Assembly: GCA_965268275.1 (NCBI GenBank)
Contig: OZ254168.1
Location: 806,001-870,000 of the forward strand
Direction: 5' to 3'
Length of the DNA: 64,000 nt
Origin: AAA044-D11 sp965268275
GTDB taxonomy: Bacteria; Actinomycetota; Actinomycetes; Nanopelagicales; Nanopelagicaceae
Shown here: one piece after another, positions 58,030 through 64,000 of the stretch
How positions within the stretch are numbered: the first letter of the stretch is position 1
How the letters are laid out: every line of letters begins with the position of its first letter
Notes under the pieces: model-generated
Databases searched by the model: none
The model's input: only the letters and a program-made list of their open reading frames with translations
Told to the model about the DNA's origin: nothing
Translations under genes and position numbers: made by a program

Positions 58030-58472
58030 TAGCTCTTGCCTCCAGTAGATCCAAACCCACCAGCGCCACGATCTGATCCCGGTAGTGATTCAACTTCTAC
58101 AAAGTTGGCGCGTTCTACTTGCTGAATAACTAGCTGAGCAATTCGATCGCCTTTCTTAAATGAAATTGCTTCCTTTGGGTCGTGATTAATTAAAATAATT
58201 TGTAGTTCGCCACGAAAACCGGCATCAACAGTTCCTGGAGAATTCACCATAGTTACTCCATGTTTGATTGCCAGCCCTGATCTTGGATGAACCAGCGCAA
58301 CATAGCCATTGGGAAGTGCAATTGAAATTCCAGTTGGAACTAGTGCGCGCTCCCCTGGTTTAAGAGTTATATCAACTCGCGCCGTTAAATCTGCACCTGC
58401 ATCTCCAGGTTTTGCGTAACTTGGTAGTGGGACCGACTTATCTAGGCGGGTGATTAAAACCTGAACACTCAT
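58029..58472 (-). CDS. dut: dUTP diphosphatase
   Basis: A 147-residue trimeric dUTPase that keeps uracil out of DNA. Motif 1 is GDAGADL, motif 2 HPRSGLAIKHG, motif 3 GTVDAGFRGEL, motif 4 KKGDRIAQLVI and motif 5 RGAGGFGSTGG: all five are complete. Overlaps the thioesterase gene by four bases upstream. In mycobacteria it lies between similar small genes. Confidence 0.96.
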   Translation of the reverse strand: MSVQVLITRLDKSVPLPSYAKPGDAGADLTARVDITLKPGERALVPTGISIALPNGYVALVHPRSGLAIKHGVTMVNSPGTVDAGFRGELQIILINHDPKEAISFKKGDRIAQLVIQQVERANFVEVESLPGSDRGAGGFGSTGGKS

Positions 58473-59053
58473 GGATTAATTTCAAATTCGGGATCCACAA
58501 AAGCCAATAATTCTGGGTGGGCTTTAACGTGGGCCAAATATTCCTTTGGTGCATTGTCTAGGAAATGTTGCATAGGAACAATTACATAGAGCGAAGCTGC
58601 CCGAACTGCAATTGGTCCATCAGGACTTCCAATACGACCAACGGCACTGCAATAAACTTTGCGATTTACTTGCCCCGTAATTTCTGCGCTGATATGAAGT
58701 GTTGTTCCCATTGGAACTGGGAGAAGAAAATCAGTCTCGAGTCTTGCAGTAACTGCAGGAGAGCGAATTAACCACATTAACTTTCCAAGTGCTTCATCAA
58801 AGGCAAGAGATAAGAGACCTCCATGTGCAAGCCCTGGTGCGCCTTGATGATTTTCGGTAACTGTAAAAACAGCTGTTAAATTCTGACCAGCGCCAGCATG
58901 AGCTACAAGATGCAAACCAGTTGGGTGTAATTCACCGCAGCCAAAACAATGTCCAAAGTGTGATGGAATTTGAGTTCCTGGTTCTGGCGCTTTTGGATGA
59001 CGTGGCGGGATTTCAGAACCCTCGGGTGGCACCGTACTTGGAACGCGACTCAT
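58469..59053 (-). CDS. PaaI-like hotdog-fold thioesterase
   Basis: A 194-residue protein. N-terminal HCFGCGELHPTGLHLV is a CxxC motif found in a subset of actinobacterial hotdog proteins, then the hotdog core QGAPGLAHGGLLSLAFDEALGKLMW (HGG-type catalytic loop) and a LETDFLLPVP strand. Long Pro-rich N-terminal extension (residues about 1-30) is probably disordered. Acyl-CoA hydrolysis is likely; the acyl group is not defined. First gene of the operon with dut and DUF3159. Confidence 0.83.
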   Translation of the reverse strand: MSRVPSTVPPEGSEIPPRHPKAPEPGTQIPSHFGHCFGCGELHPTGLHLVAHAGAGQNLTAVFTVTENHQGAPGLAHGGLLSLAFDEALGKLMWLIRSPAVTARLETDFLLPVPMGTTLHISAEITGQVNRKVYCSAVGRIGSPDGPIAVRAASLYVIVPMQHFLDNAPKEYLAHVKAHPELLAFVDPEFEINP

Positions 59054-59120
59054 GAGCGAAGCCTAACCCTTGATCAAGGTTGTGCAAACATTCATTACCG
59101 GTTTGCCGTAGCGTGCGCCC

Positions 59121-59603
59121 GTGGGAAAAAATAATCGGCACAAGGATTTGGACTATGGCGCCCCGATTTTTCAGGAGAAATTAAGTTGGAGTTGGTGGCT
59201 GTGGAGCTTCGCAATTTTTATGGCCGGTTCGCTCTCCCTTGCAATCTGGGCTGCACTTGGAATTTCGAGTGCATTGATTCTTTCTGCTATTCAATTAGCA
59301 CTTCTTTTCGTTGCAGAGCAGAAAAGTTCGCTAAAGATAACTCTGACCAAGGGTTGGCTCTTAGTCGGCCCAGCTGCCATTGAGCGAGCATTTATTCATA
59401 ATTTCGTCCCACTCGATTTCAAGGAATTCAAAAGAATTCGCGGCGTAGATGCAGACCCTGCAAGCTATTTACAGATTAGATTCTGGGTAAGTAGTGCAAT
59501 AAAAATTGATTTACGGGACCCAAAAGACAGAACGCCCTACTGGTTGATTAGCACCAATAGAGCGAATGAATTAGCTAAATTATTAAACGTTGCAGATCAC
59601 TAA
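59121..59603 (+). CDS. DUF3093 family membrane protein
   Basis: A 160-residue protein with two adjacent hydrophobic helices (about residues 25-70) followed by a cytoplasmic beta-rich domain. The KITLTKGWLLVGPAAIERAFI and IDLRDPKDRTPYWLISTNRANELAKLL segments define DUF3093, which is always beside dut and DUF4193 in Actinobacteria. GTG start at 59121. Convergent with the DUF4193 gene with no gap. Function unknown. Confidence 0.88.
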   Translation: MGKNNRHKDLDYGAPIFQEKLSWSWWLWSFAIFMAGSLSLAIWAALGISSALILSAIQLALLFVAEQKSSLKITLTKGWLLVGPAAIERAFIHNFVPLDFKEFKRIRGVDADPASYLQIRFWVSSAIKIDLRDPKDRTPYWLISTNRANELAKLLNVADH

Positions 59604-59900
59604 TTAAACACAGTCTTTGCAGATTGCTTTCGCGCCTTCACCTTTTGCAAGTTGCGAAGCATGATGAACTAAGAAGCATCTCGAGCAGGTAAATTCATCT
59701 TCTTGTTTTGGAACTACCCGAACAGTCAATTCTTCACCAGAAAGATCAGCGCCCGGAAGTTCTAGATTTTCGGCCGCTTCTTCTTCATCTATATCAACTT
59801 GTCCAGACTGAGCATCAGCTCTGCGAGCTTTGAGTTCTTCAAGTGATTCTTCATGAAGTTCTTCATCTTGCTTTCGCGGTGTGTCGTAATCCGTTGCCAT
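59604..59900 (-). CDS. DUF4193 family zinc-ribbon-like protein
   Basis: A 98-residue actinobacterial protein. The first 55 residues are highly acidic (EELHEESLEELKARR, DIDEEEAAENLE). The end carries CSRCFLVHHASQLAKGEG and ICKDC, two CxxC pairs that resemble a zinc ribbon. A strong Shine-Dalgarno AGGAGG (59905-59910 on the minus strand) precedes the ATG at 59900, so it should be well translated. The family is conserved next to dut/DUF3093; function unknown. Confidence 0.9.
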   Translation of the reverse strand: MATDYDTPRKQDEELHEESLEELKARRADAQSGQVDIDEEEAAENLELPGADLSGEELTVRVVPKQEDEFTCSRCFLVHHASQLAKGEGAKAICKDCV

Positions 59901-60043
59901 GGCACCTCCTCCTAAAACTTCTAATTCTCAAAAGGGCAATTAATTTAACTGCCGATTTCTTCGTGCGATAGGGCGGATAGTGTCCTATAAAGAGCTTCCT
60001 TACCTAATCAACTCTCGGCGTGTCGAAAATATTCCCGGCCTAA

Positions 60044-60071
60044 ATTGCTGTGTCTCTTATGAGAGCAATTA
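60044..60071 (-). terminator. Possible hairpin terminator after the desaturase
   Basis: ATTGCT and AGCAAT arms (60044-60049, 60064-60069) with a smaller CTC/GAG inner stem form a hairpin that overlaps the desaturase stop on the minus strand. Only a weak T-run follows, so termination strength is uncertain. Confidence 0.35.
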
Positions 60072-61037
60072 ATCCTTTAATCTGATTGGGTTTTGACCTC
60101 TAGCCTCTAAACGATCAAAGTGAGCGTCACGTTTTTCAACAAACTTTGAAACATCTGCTTGGGCTGACTCAATATATTTTGCAAGTTCATCTCTAGCGGC
60201 TGCGCCTTCACCTGTGAAATCTTCACGATTGAAAATATTCCAAGCTCGTAAGACAGGAGCAACGACATCTTCAAGGTGAGATTTTGGATCATAAATACCA
60301 GCAAGTGCAATCTGTACAGATTTACGGCCCCAGCCAGGCATACCGGCTCCTGGCATCTGGAAGTTAACTACAACATCTTTGATTGCAGTCATTGCCGCAT
60401 TTGGTTCGAGGTCTAGTGCTGCTCCGAGCAAATTACGATAAAAAAGCATATGAAGATTCTCATCTAATGCAACCCGGGCCAACATGCCTTCGCAAGTTGC
60501 ATCATTTGAAATTCGTCCAGTATTTCGGTGTGAGATTCTGGTTGCTAATTCCTGGAAGGTTACATATGAAACTGTGTGCAACATATCGTTTTCGTAAGGA
60601 GTCTGATACCCGACGGTCATATGCGCCATACGCAAATCTTCTAATTCATTTGGATCAACGCCACGAGTTGCCATTAGATAATCTCTAATCACAATTCCGT
60701 GCCGCGCCTCTTCAGCGGTCCAGCGATTAATCCAAGTGTTCCAAGCACCATCGCGACTCATTGCTGTCGCAATTTCAGTGTGATAGCTCGGAAGATTATC
60801 TTCGGTCAATAAATTTAAAATCAGTGAATCTTGGGCAATCGCACTTAACTTTGAATCTTTAGCTTCCCAGGCATCGCCATTTAGCGGACCTGCGAAGGTG
60901 CGGCCCTCACTCCATGGGACATACTCGTGTGGATACCAATCTTTGGTTGTAGCAACATGTCGTTCGAGCTCGACGGCTACTGCTGGTTCGAGATCGCGAA
61001 TTAACCGCGACTGAATCTTTGGGTCGATTGCTGCCAT
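60069..61037 (-). CDS. desA: Acyl-[ACP] desaturase (DesA-type, soluble di-iron)
   Basis: A 322-residue soluble fatty-acid desaturase of the ferritin-like class. Di-iron ligands sit in LLTEDNLPSYH (Glu), WTAEEARHG (Glu, His), and VALDENLHMLF (Glu, His). It introduces a double bond into acyl-ACP, using ferredoxin, to control membrane fluidity. It follows trmD by 47 bases and may have its own promoter, because that gap contains two palindromes (GCGCAA/TTGCGC and ACTCGCGAGT). ATG 61037. Confidence 0.9.
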   Translation of the reverse strand: MAAIDPKIQSRLIRDLEPAVAVELERHVATTKDWYPHEYVPWSEGRTFAGPLNGDAWEAKDSKLSAIAQDSLILNLLTEDNLPSYHTEIATAMSRDGAWNTWINRWTAEEARHGIVIRDYLMATRGVDPNELEDLRMAHMTVGYQTPYENDMLHTVSYVTFQELATRISHRNTGRISNDATCEGMLARVALDENLHMLFYRNLLGAALDLEPNAAMTAIKDVVVNFQMPGAGMPGWGRKSVQIALAGIYDPKSHLEDVVAPVLRAWNIFNREDFTGEGAAARDELAKYIESAQADVSKFVEKRDAHFDRLEARGQNPIRLKD

Positions 61038-61049
61038 GGGCGGAACTTA

Positions 61050-61076
61050 GCGCAAGATTTGCGCTACTCGCGAGTT
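61050..61076. promoter_or_regulatory. Two adjacent palindromes upstream of desA
   Basis: GCGCAA (61050-61055) / TTGCGC (61059-61064), with a three-base centre, is followed directly by TACTCGCGAGTT (61065-61076), whose inner ACTCGCGAGT is a perfect 10-bp palindrome. The second resembles the site upstream of fadA at 46905. They lie 13-39 bases before the desA start, where a repressor could act. Confidence 0.45.
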
Positions 61077-61084
61077 AAATTGAA

Positions 61085-61795
61085 TTAATTTGGGCGATTT
61101 TTAGTACGAATGAGTGCCTGTTCTAACCGCCACTTGGCAATTTCCCCATGATTGCCTGAGAGCAAGATATCCGGAACTTCTAATCCGCGCCACTCTTTTG
61201 GTTTTGTGTAATTCGGATATTCAACCAAAGTATCGCCATCGCTGCTCAAAGTATGTGACTCTTCATCTAGTGAAGCGCTATTTCCAATTACACCAGGTAG
61301 CAAGCGAATTATTGCTTCCATAATCACCAAAGTTGCAACTTCCCCACCACCTAAAACATAGTCACCAATCGAAACTTCGCGAACTTTAAAGTTTTTTAAT
61401 GTTGAATAAAAATCGCTAACCCGAACATCAATACCTTCGTAGCGACCACATGCAAATATCAAGTGCTTTGATTTGGTAAGGCTCTGCGCTAACTCTTGGG
61501 TCAATTTTTCGCCTGCTGGAGTTAAAACAATTAGCTCGTGAATCTCATTCGGGGCAAGTTCGGCTACTGCATCAATTGCTTTGCCCCAAGGTTCTGGTGA
61601 CATCACCATTCCAGCGCCGCCGCCATAAGGTGTGTCATCGACCGACCCATGAACATCAGTAGTTTGTGCCCGTAAATCATGAACCCCAATTTCAATTAGG
61701 CCATTACTAACAGCTTTACCAATCAGAGAGAGCTTTAGCGGCTCTAAATACTCTGGAAAAATAGTTATTACATCGAAGCGATTAACGTTACTCAT
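61085..61795 (-). CDS. trmD: tRNA (guanine37-N1)-methyltransferase TrmD
   Basis: A 236-residue SPOUT methyltransferase. FDVITIFPEYLEPL opens it, DDTPYGGGAGMVMSPEP is the signature SAM loop region, FACGRYEGIDVRV and SIGDYVLGGGEVATLVIMEAI complete the trefoil knot, and the C-terminal domain ends EIAKWRLEQAL. It methylates G37 in tRNA. Overlaps rimM by 8 bases, in the standard rpsP-KH-rimM-trmD order of bacteria. Confidence 0.97.
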   Translation of the reverse strand: MSNVNRFDVITIFPEYLEPLKLSLIGKAVSNGLIEIGVHDLRAQTTDVHGSVDDTPYGGGAGMVMSPEPWGKAIDAVAELAPNEIHELIVLTPAGEKLTQELAQSLTKSKHLIFACGRYEGIDVRVSDFYSTLKNFKVREVSIGDYVLGGGEVATLVIMEAIIRLLPGVIGNSASLDEESHTLSSDGDTLVEYPNYTKPKEWRGLEVPDILLSGNHGEIAKWRLEQALIRTKNRPN

Positions 61796-62291
61796 CTAAT
61801 AATCCTGCGGGTGGCACGACGGTAATTTTACGATTCTTGACATCAACAATTGGAACAATTGCCTTAACAAAAGGAATCAAAACTTCACGACCGTTGTAGT
61901 CGACAGCTAATACATCTTGCCCTGGAAGATTAATCACGTCGCTAACCGGCCCTAGCTCGATTCCATCTTGGGTGCTTACTTGGCACTGCAAAAGTTGCTG
62001 AACATGAAAATCATCTTCAGTGGAGTCAGCTTCAATATCAACATCGGCTAGTAGCAAAACATTGCGAAGTTCTTCAACTTGATTTCGGTCACTTATCCCT
62101 TTGAAGCCAAGGAGCAAAGTTCCATTGTGATCACGAACTGAAGTGATAGTAAGCGGGCCAAATGTATTTGGCTCTGTCGCTAGGACAGAGCCAATATAAA
62201 AACGATCTTCTGGTTGATCAGTGCGAACTTCTATTGTCGCCTCACCAAGTACTCCATGTGCGCGACCAATTCTGGCAACGACAAGTTGCAC
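61788..62291 (-). CDS. rimM: Ribosome maturation factor RimM
   Basis: A 167-residue assembly factor for the 30S subunit. N-terminal VARIGRAHGVLGEATIEVRTDQPEDRF is the RimM domain, and residues about 95-165 form the PRC-barrel ending VLIPFVKAIVPIVD, which binds S19. The family length fits. Sits between KH and trmD, with a two-base gap to KH and an eight-base overlap with trmD. Confidence 0.95.
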   Translation of the reverse strand: MQLVVARIGRAHGVLGEATIEVRTDQPEDRFYIGSVLATEPNTFGPLTITSVRDHNGTLLLGFKGISDRNQVEELRNVLLLADVDIEADSTEDDFHVQQLLQCQVSTQDGIELGPVSDVINLPGQDVLAVDYNGREVLIPFVKAIVPIVDVKNRKITVVPPAGLLDE

Positions 62292-62293
62292 TA

Positions 62294-62533
62294 TTAGCGA
62301 GCCTCGTCTGCCTCGATGAGATCTACTCGAACTGAACGACCAGCAATTGCGCTGACAACAGTTCTAAGTGCACGCGCAGTGCGACCATTGCGGCCAATCA
62401 CTTTGCCAATGTCATCTGGATTTACTCGAACTTCTAGTGTTGTCCCACGACGATGATCTTTTGTTGTAATAACAACATCATCAGGATTATCAACAATCCC
62501 CTTAACTAAATGTTCTAGTGCTTCGTCAATCAT
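62294..62533 (-). CDS. khpA: KH-domain RNA-binding protein (KhpA)
   Basis: A 79-residue single KH domain with the RNA-binding loop DDIGKVIGRNGRTARALRT (GXXG = Gly-Arg-Asn-Gly). It is the standard small KH gene between rpsP and rimM. KhpA proteins bind small RNAs and mRNAs and, in some Gram-positives, partner with KhpB to set cell size. No partner is nearby. Confidence 0.93.
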   Translation of the reverse strand: MIDEALEHLVKGIVDNPDDVVITTKDHRRGTTLEVRVNPDDIGKVIGRNGRTARALRTVVSAIAGRSVRVDLIEADEAR

Positions 62534-62535
62534 TG

Positions 62536-63099
62536 TTATTCAGCTGCCGCTTCTGGAGTGGCTTCTGCTTCTGCAACTGGAGCTTCAACTGTTTCGGCTG
62601 GAGTTTCAAGAACTTCGGTAACTTCAGTTACATCTGTAGCTGGAACCACTGCCTCGACTGTCTCGGCTTCGGTTTGGACAGCGACAGGTGCGGCTTTAGC
62701 AGCTAACTTCTCTGCAGCCTTCTTCTTCATTGTTGTTGCGCCATCTGCTGGCTCATTCATTGCATCCTTTACGGCTGCTTCATAAGCAATGCGCTTGTGT
62801 GGCTTCTCAGCAATTGTCTTAAGTGTTCCTTCGCTTCCAGGAAGACCCTTGAACTTCTGCCAGTCACCTGTAATTTTTAATAGCGCAGCAACTGCTTCAG
62901 TTGGTTGTGCACCAACAGATAGCCAATATTGCGCACGGTCAGATGTAACTTCAATAAGTGAAGGCTCTGATCCTGGTGAGTAACGGCCGATCTCTTCGAT
63001 TGCACGTGAGTTACGAGCAGCACGTGAATCTGAAACTACGATACGAAAATGTGGTGTACGGATTTTTCCCATACGCATTAATCTAATTTTTACGGCCAC
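62536..63099 (-). CDS. rpsP: 30S ribosomal protein S16 with long Ala/Glu-rich C-terminal tail
   Basis: Residues about 1-80 are a canonical S16 (AVKIRLMRMGKIRTPHFRIVV, then YSPGSEPSLI and AQYWLSVGAQPTEAV). The protein is 187 residues long: the remaining about 100 form an extension ending in many Ala, Glu, Val and Thr (AETVEAVVPATDVTEVTEV...). Actinobacterial S16 proteins often carry such tails, although this one is long. It is acidic, low-complexity and probably disordered. GTG start at 63099, with AAGGAG (63109-63114 on the minus strand) as Shine-Dalgarno. Confidence 0.95.
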   Translation of the reverse strand: MAVKIRLMRMGKIRTPHFRIVVSDSRAARNSRAIEEIGRYSPGSEPSLIEVTSDRAQYWLSVGAQPTEAVAALLKITGDWQKFKGLPGSEGTLKTIAEKPHKRIAYEAAVKDAMNEPADGATTMKKKAAEKLAAKAAPVAVQTEAETVEAVVPATDVTEVTEVLETPAETVEAPVAEAEATPEAAAE

Positions 63100-63304
63100 G
63101 AAGGCTTTCTCCTTGTTTTAAGCGGTGCTAATTCTCTTGCGACAGTGGGAGCGTCACTCGAAAAATAAAACCTGTTTTCAAAATATCTTCCGCCTATTGG
63201 TGAAGATCGCTTGGGGGTAGAGGGCCCCTTGCAGGATGCCAATCTTGCCAGCCCTGCGCTCATTACCCAAATTCAGCTCTCTAGCTCTCTAGCTCTCTAG
63301 CCCT
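63100..63304. other. Intergenic region between ffh and rpsP
   Basis: About 205 bases. It contains the octamer repeat at its ffh end, the rpsP Shine-Dalgarno at its other end, and a GC-rich GGGGTAGAGGGCCCC stretch (about 63214-63228) that could form a short hairpin. I see no gene, tRNA or riboswitch. It most likely holds the rpsP-rimM-trmD promoter. Confidence 0.5.
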
Positions 63305-63318
63305 CTAGCCCTCTAGAG
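63275..63318. repeat. Octamer tandem repeat straddling the ffh stop codon
   Basis: On the minus strand the octamer GCTAGAGA or GCTAGAGG recurs about five times in a row. The ffh stop (TAG, 63305-63307) falls within it, and each unit contains a TAG, so copy-number change would keep a stop close by. It looks like a simple repeat formed by slippage and not a CRISPR array. Confidence 0.7.
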
Positions 63319-64000
63319 CCCGCTTCGCTGGATTTCCTGAACGAGATTTCTTCTTATTCACAACTTTCGCAGCGCCCTGCTGTGGCATGCCTTGTGGCAT
63401 CTGCATTCCAGGAGGCATCTGCATTCCAGGAGGCATGGCCCCTTTTCCGCTGCGCATCTGCTTCATTACTTTCTGGGCCTGAGTAAATCTATCTACGAGT
63501 GAATTGACATCCGAAACCTGACGGCCAGAACCATTTGCAATTCGCAATCTTCTAGAGCCATTTAAAACTTTTGGATCATTGCGTTCTAGCGGTGTCATTG
63601 ATTGCACAATCGACTGTGTTTTTACTAGTTCACCTTCATCGAATTGTTCAAGTTGCTTCTTCATGGCACCAGAATTTGCTCCGGGAATCATTCCTAGCAA
63701 TTTTGTCATCGAGCCCATTTTTTTCATGGCTTCTAGTTGTGCCAAGAAATCATCAAGTGTGAAGTCTTCGCCACTAGCGAATTTAGTTTCTAACTTGGAA
63801 GCAGTATCACTATCGAATGCGCCTTTGGCTTGTTCGGCAAGGGTTTGAATATCGCCTAGTCCCAGAATTCGAGAGGCCATTCGATCCGGGTGGAAGAGAT
63901 CAAAATCAGTTACGTTTTCGCCAGTTGCGGCGAACATAATTGGCTTACCAGTGACTTGGGTAATTGAGAGTGCGGCACCACCACGGGCATCACCATCTAA
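63305..64000 (-). CDS. ffh: Signal recognition particle protein Ffh (N-terminus off window)
   Basis: The frame is open from the window edge and covers the C-terminal 231 residues. LDGDARGGAALSITQVTGKPIMFAATGE is the end of the GTPase (G) domain with the DARGGAAL motif; HPDRMASRILGLGD leads into the Met-rich M domain, which binds 4.5S RNA and signal peptides. The tail has repeats of PPGMQM/MPQGM type and ends GNPAKRALEG. The tail's tandem MPPGMQ units are a mild oddity. The G domain P-loop lies past base 64000. Confidence 0.93.
   Translation of the reverse strand, partial: LDGDARGGAALSITQVTGKPIMFAATGENVTDFDLFHPDRMASRILGLGDIQTLAEQAKGAFDSDTASKLETKFASGEDFTLDDFLAQLEAMKKMGSMTKLLGMIPGANSGAMKKQLEQFDEGELVKTQSIVQSMTPLERNDPKVLNGSRRLRIANGSGRQVSDVNSLVDRFTQAQKVMKQMRSGKGAMPPGMQMPPGMQMPQGMPQQGAAKVVNKKKSRSGNPAKRALEG

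Noticed and set aside
63275..63318. CRISPR-like array
   Set aside because: Units are eight bases long with no spacers; it is a simple tandem repeat.

Overview
This window comes from a streamlined, AT-leaning actinobacterium. The best match is a freshwater acI / Nanopelagicales-type genome (Ca. Planktophila or Nanopelagicus-like). This rests on gene content, not on a marker-gene placement. Many genes belong to families known mainly from Actinobacteria (DUF3043, DUF4191, DUF3000, DUF3159, DUF3093, DUF4193, PimB-type mannosyltransferase, NlpC/P60 with a coiled coil). Several blocks follow the gene order I remember from Mycobacterium tuberculosis: gcvT-pepA-dlaT-TIGR01777-lipB-lipA-DUF4191-RDD-glnA; acyltransferase-SRPBCC-fadD-pimB-nlpC; DUF3000-rnd-dxs-trmA-like-trkA-trkA-DUF3159-dut-DUF3093-DUF4193; and ffh-rpsP-KH-rimM-trmD. 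Genes are packed tightly, with many ATGA or TAATG overlaps, very short intergenic gaps and several starts without a Shine-Dalgarno sequence. I see no rRNA, tRNA, insertion sequence, phage or CRISPR array.

Layout. 1-3.4 kb: an ErpA-type Fe-S carrier (cut by the window edge), nadA, DUF3043, an aldo/keto reductase and a small secreted protein. 3.4-6.3 kb: a cobalamin riboswitch in front of a vitamin B12 ABC importer (btuF-btuC-btuD-like). 6.3-9 kb: gcvT and pepA. 9.1-18.1 kb: lipoate and 2-oxoacid dehydrogenase genes (lpd, two-lipoyl-domain E2, lipB, lipA), interrupted by an opposite-strand MMPL transporter plus FAD oxidoreductase pair. 18.1-21.6 kb: plsC, DUF4191, RDD, glnA. 21.6-24.2 kb: a CbiMNQO cobalt/nickel ECF transporter preceded by a Nur-box-like site. 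24.2-31.8 kb: an ABC-F ATPase, then an accessory-looking stretch (class III aminotransferase, class I glutamine amidotransferase, DHA2 efflux pump, SDR, enoyl-CoA hydratase, a stand-alone LuxR HTH). 31.9-44 kb: membrane proteins, a Cas4/RecB-like nuclease, phospholipid acyltransferase, an esterase fusion, ROK glucokinase, FadD, PimB, NlpC/P60, RibD-like reductase and an EamA transporter. 44-50.3 kb: RNase D, FTR1 iron permease, a secreted histidine phosphatase and the beta-oxidation pair fadA-fadB. 50.2-61 kb: dxs, aconitase, TrmA-like methyltransferase, two TrkA subunits, dut, a thioesterase and an acyl-ACP desaturase. 61-64 kb: trmD, rimM, KH protein, rpsP and ffh (cut by the window edge).

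How the parts fit. B12 and Co/Ni uptake are present as two separately controlled importers. Lipoylation enzymes (LipB, LipA) are encoded beside two of their clients or partners (E2 and Lpd), with GcvT of the lipoyl-dependent glycine system nearby. Lipid metabolism is spread over plsC homologues, fadD, fadAB, a thioesterase and a desaturase; fadA and the desaturase share a similar palindromic site that may be a common operator. The most informative non-coding signals are the three-state riboswitch platform (3541-3628), the Nur-like box (24149-24165), the 11-bp-phased repeats before glnA (19967-20004) and the shared fatty-acid palindrome (46905-46916 and 61065-61076).
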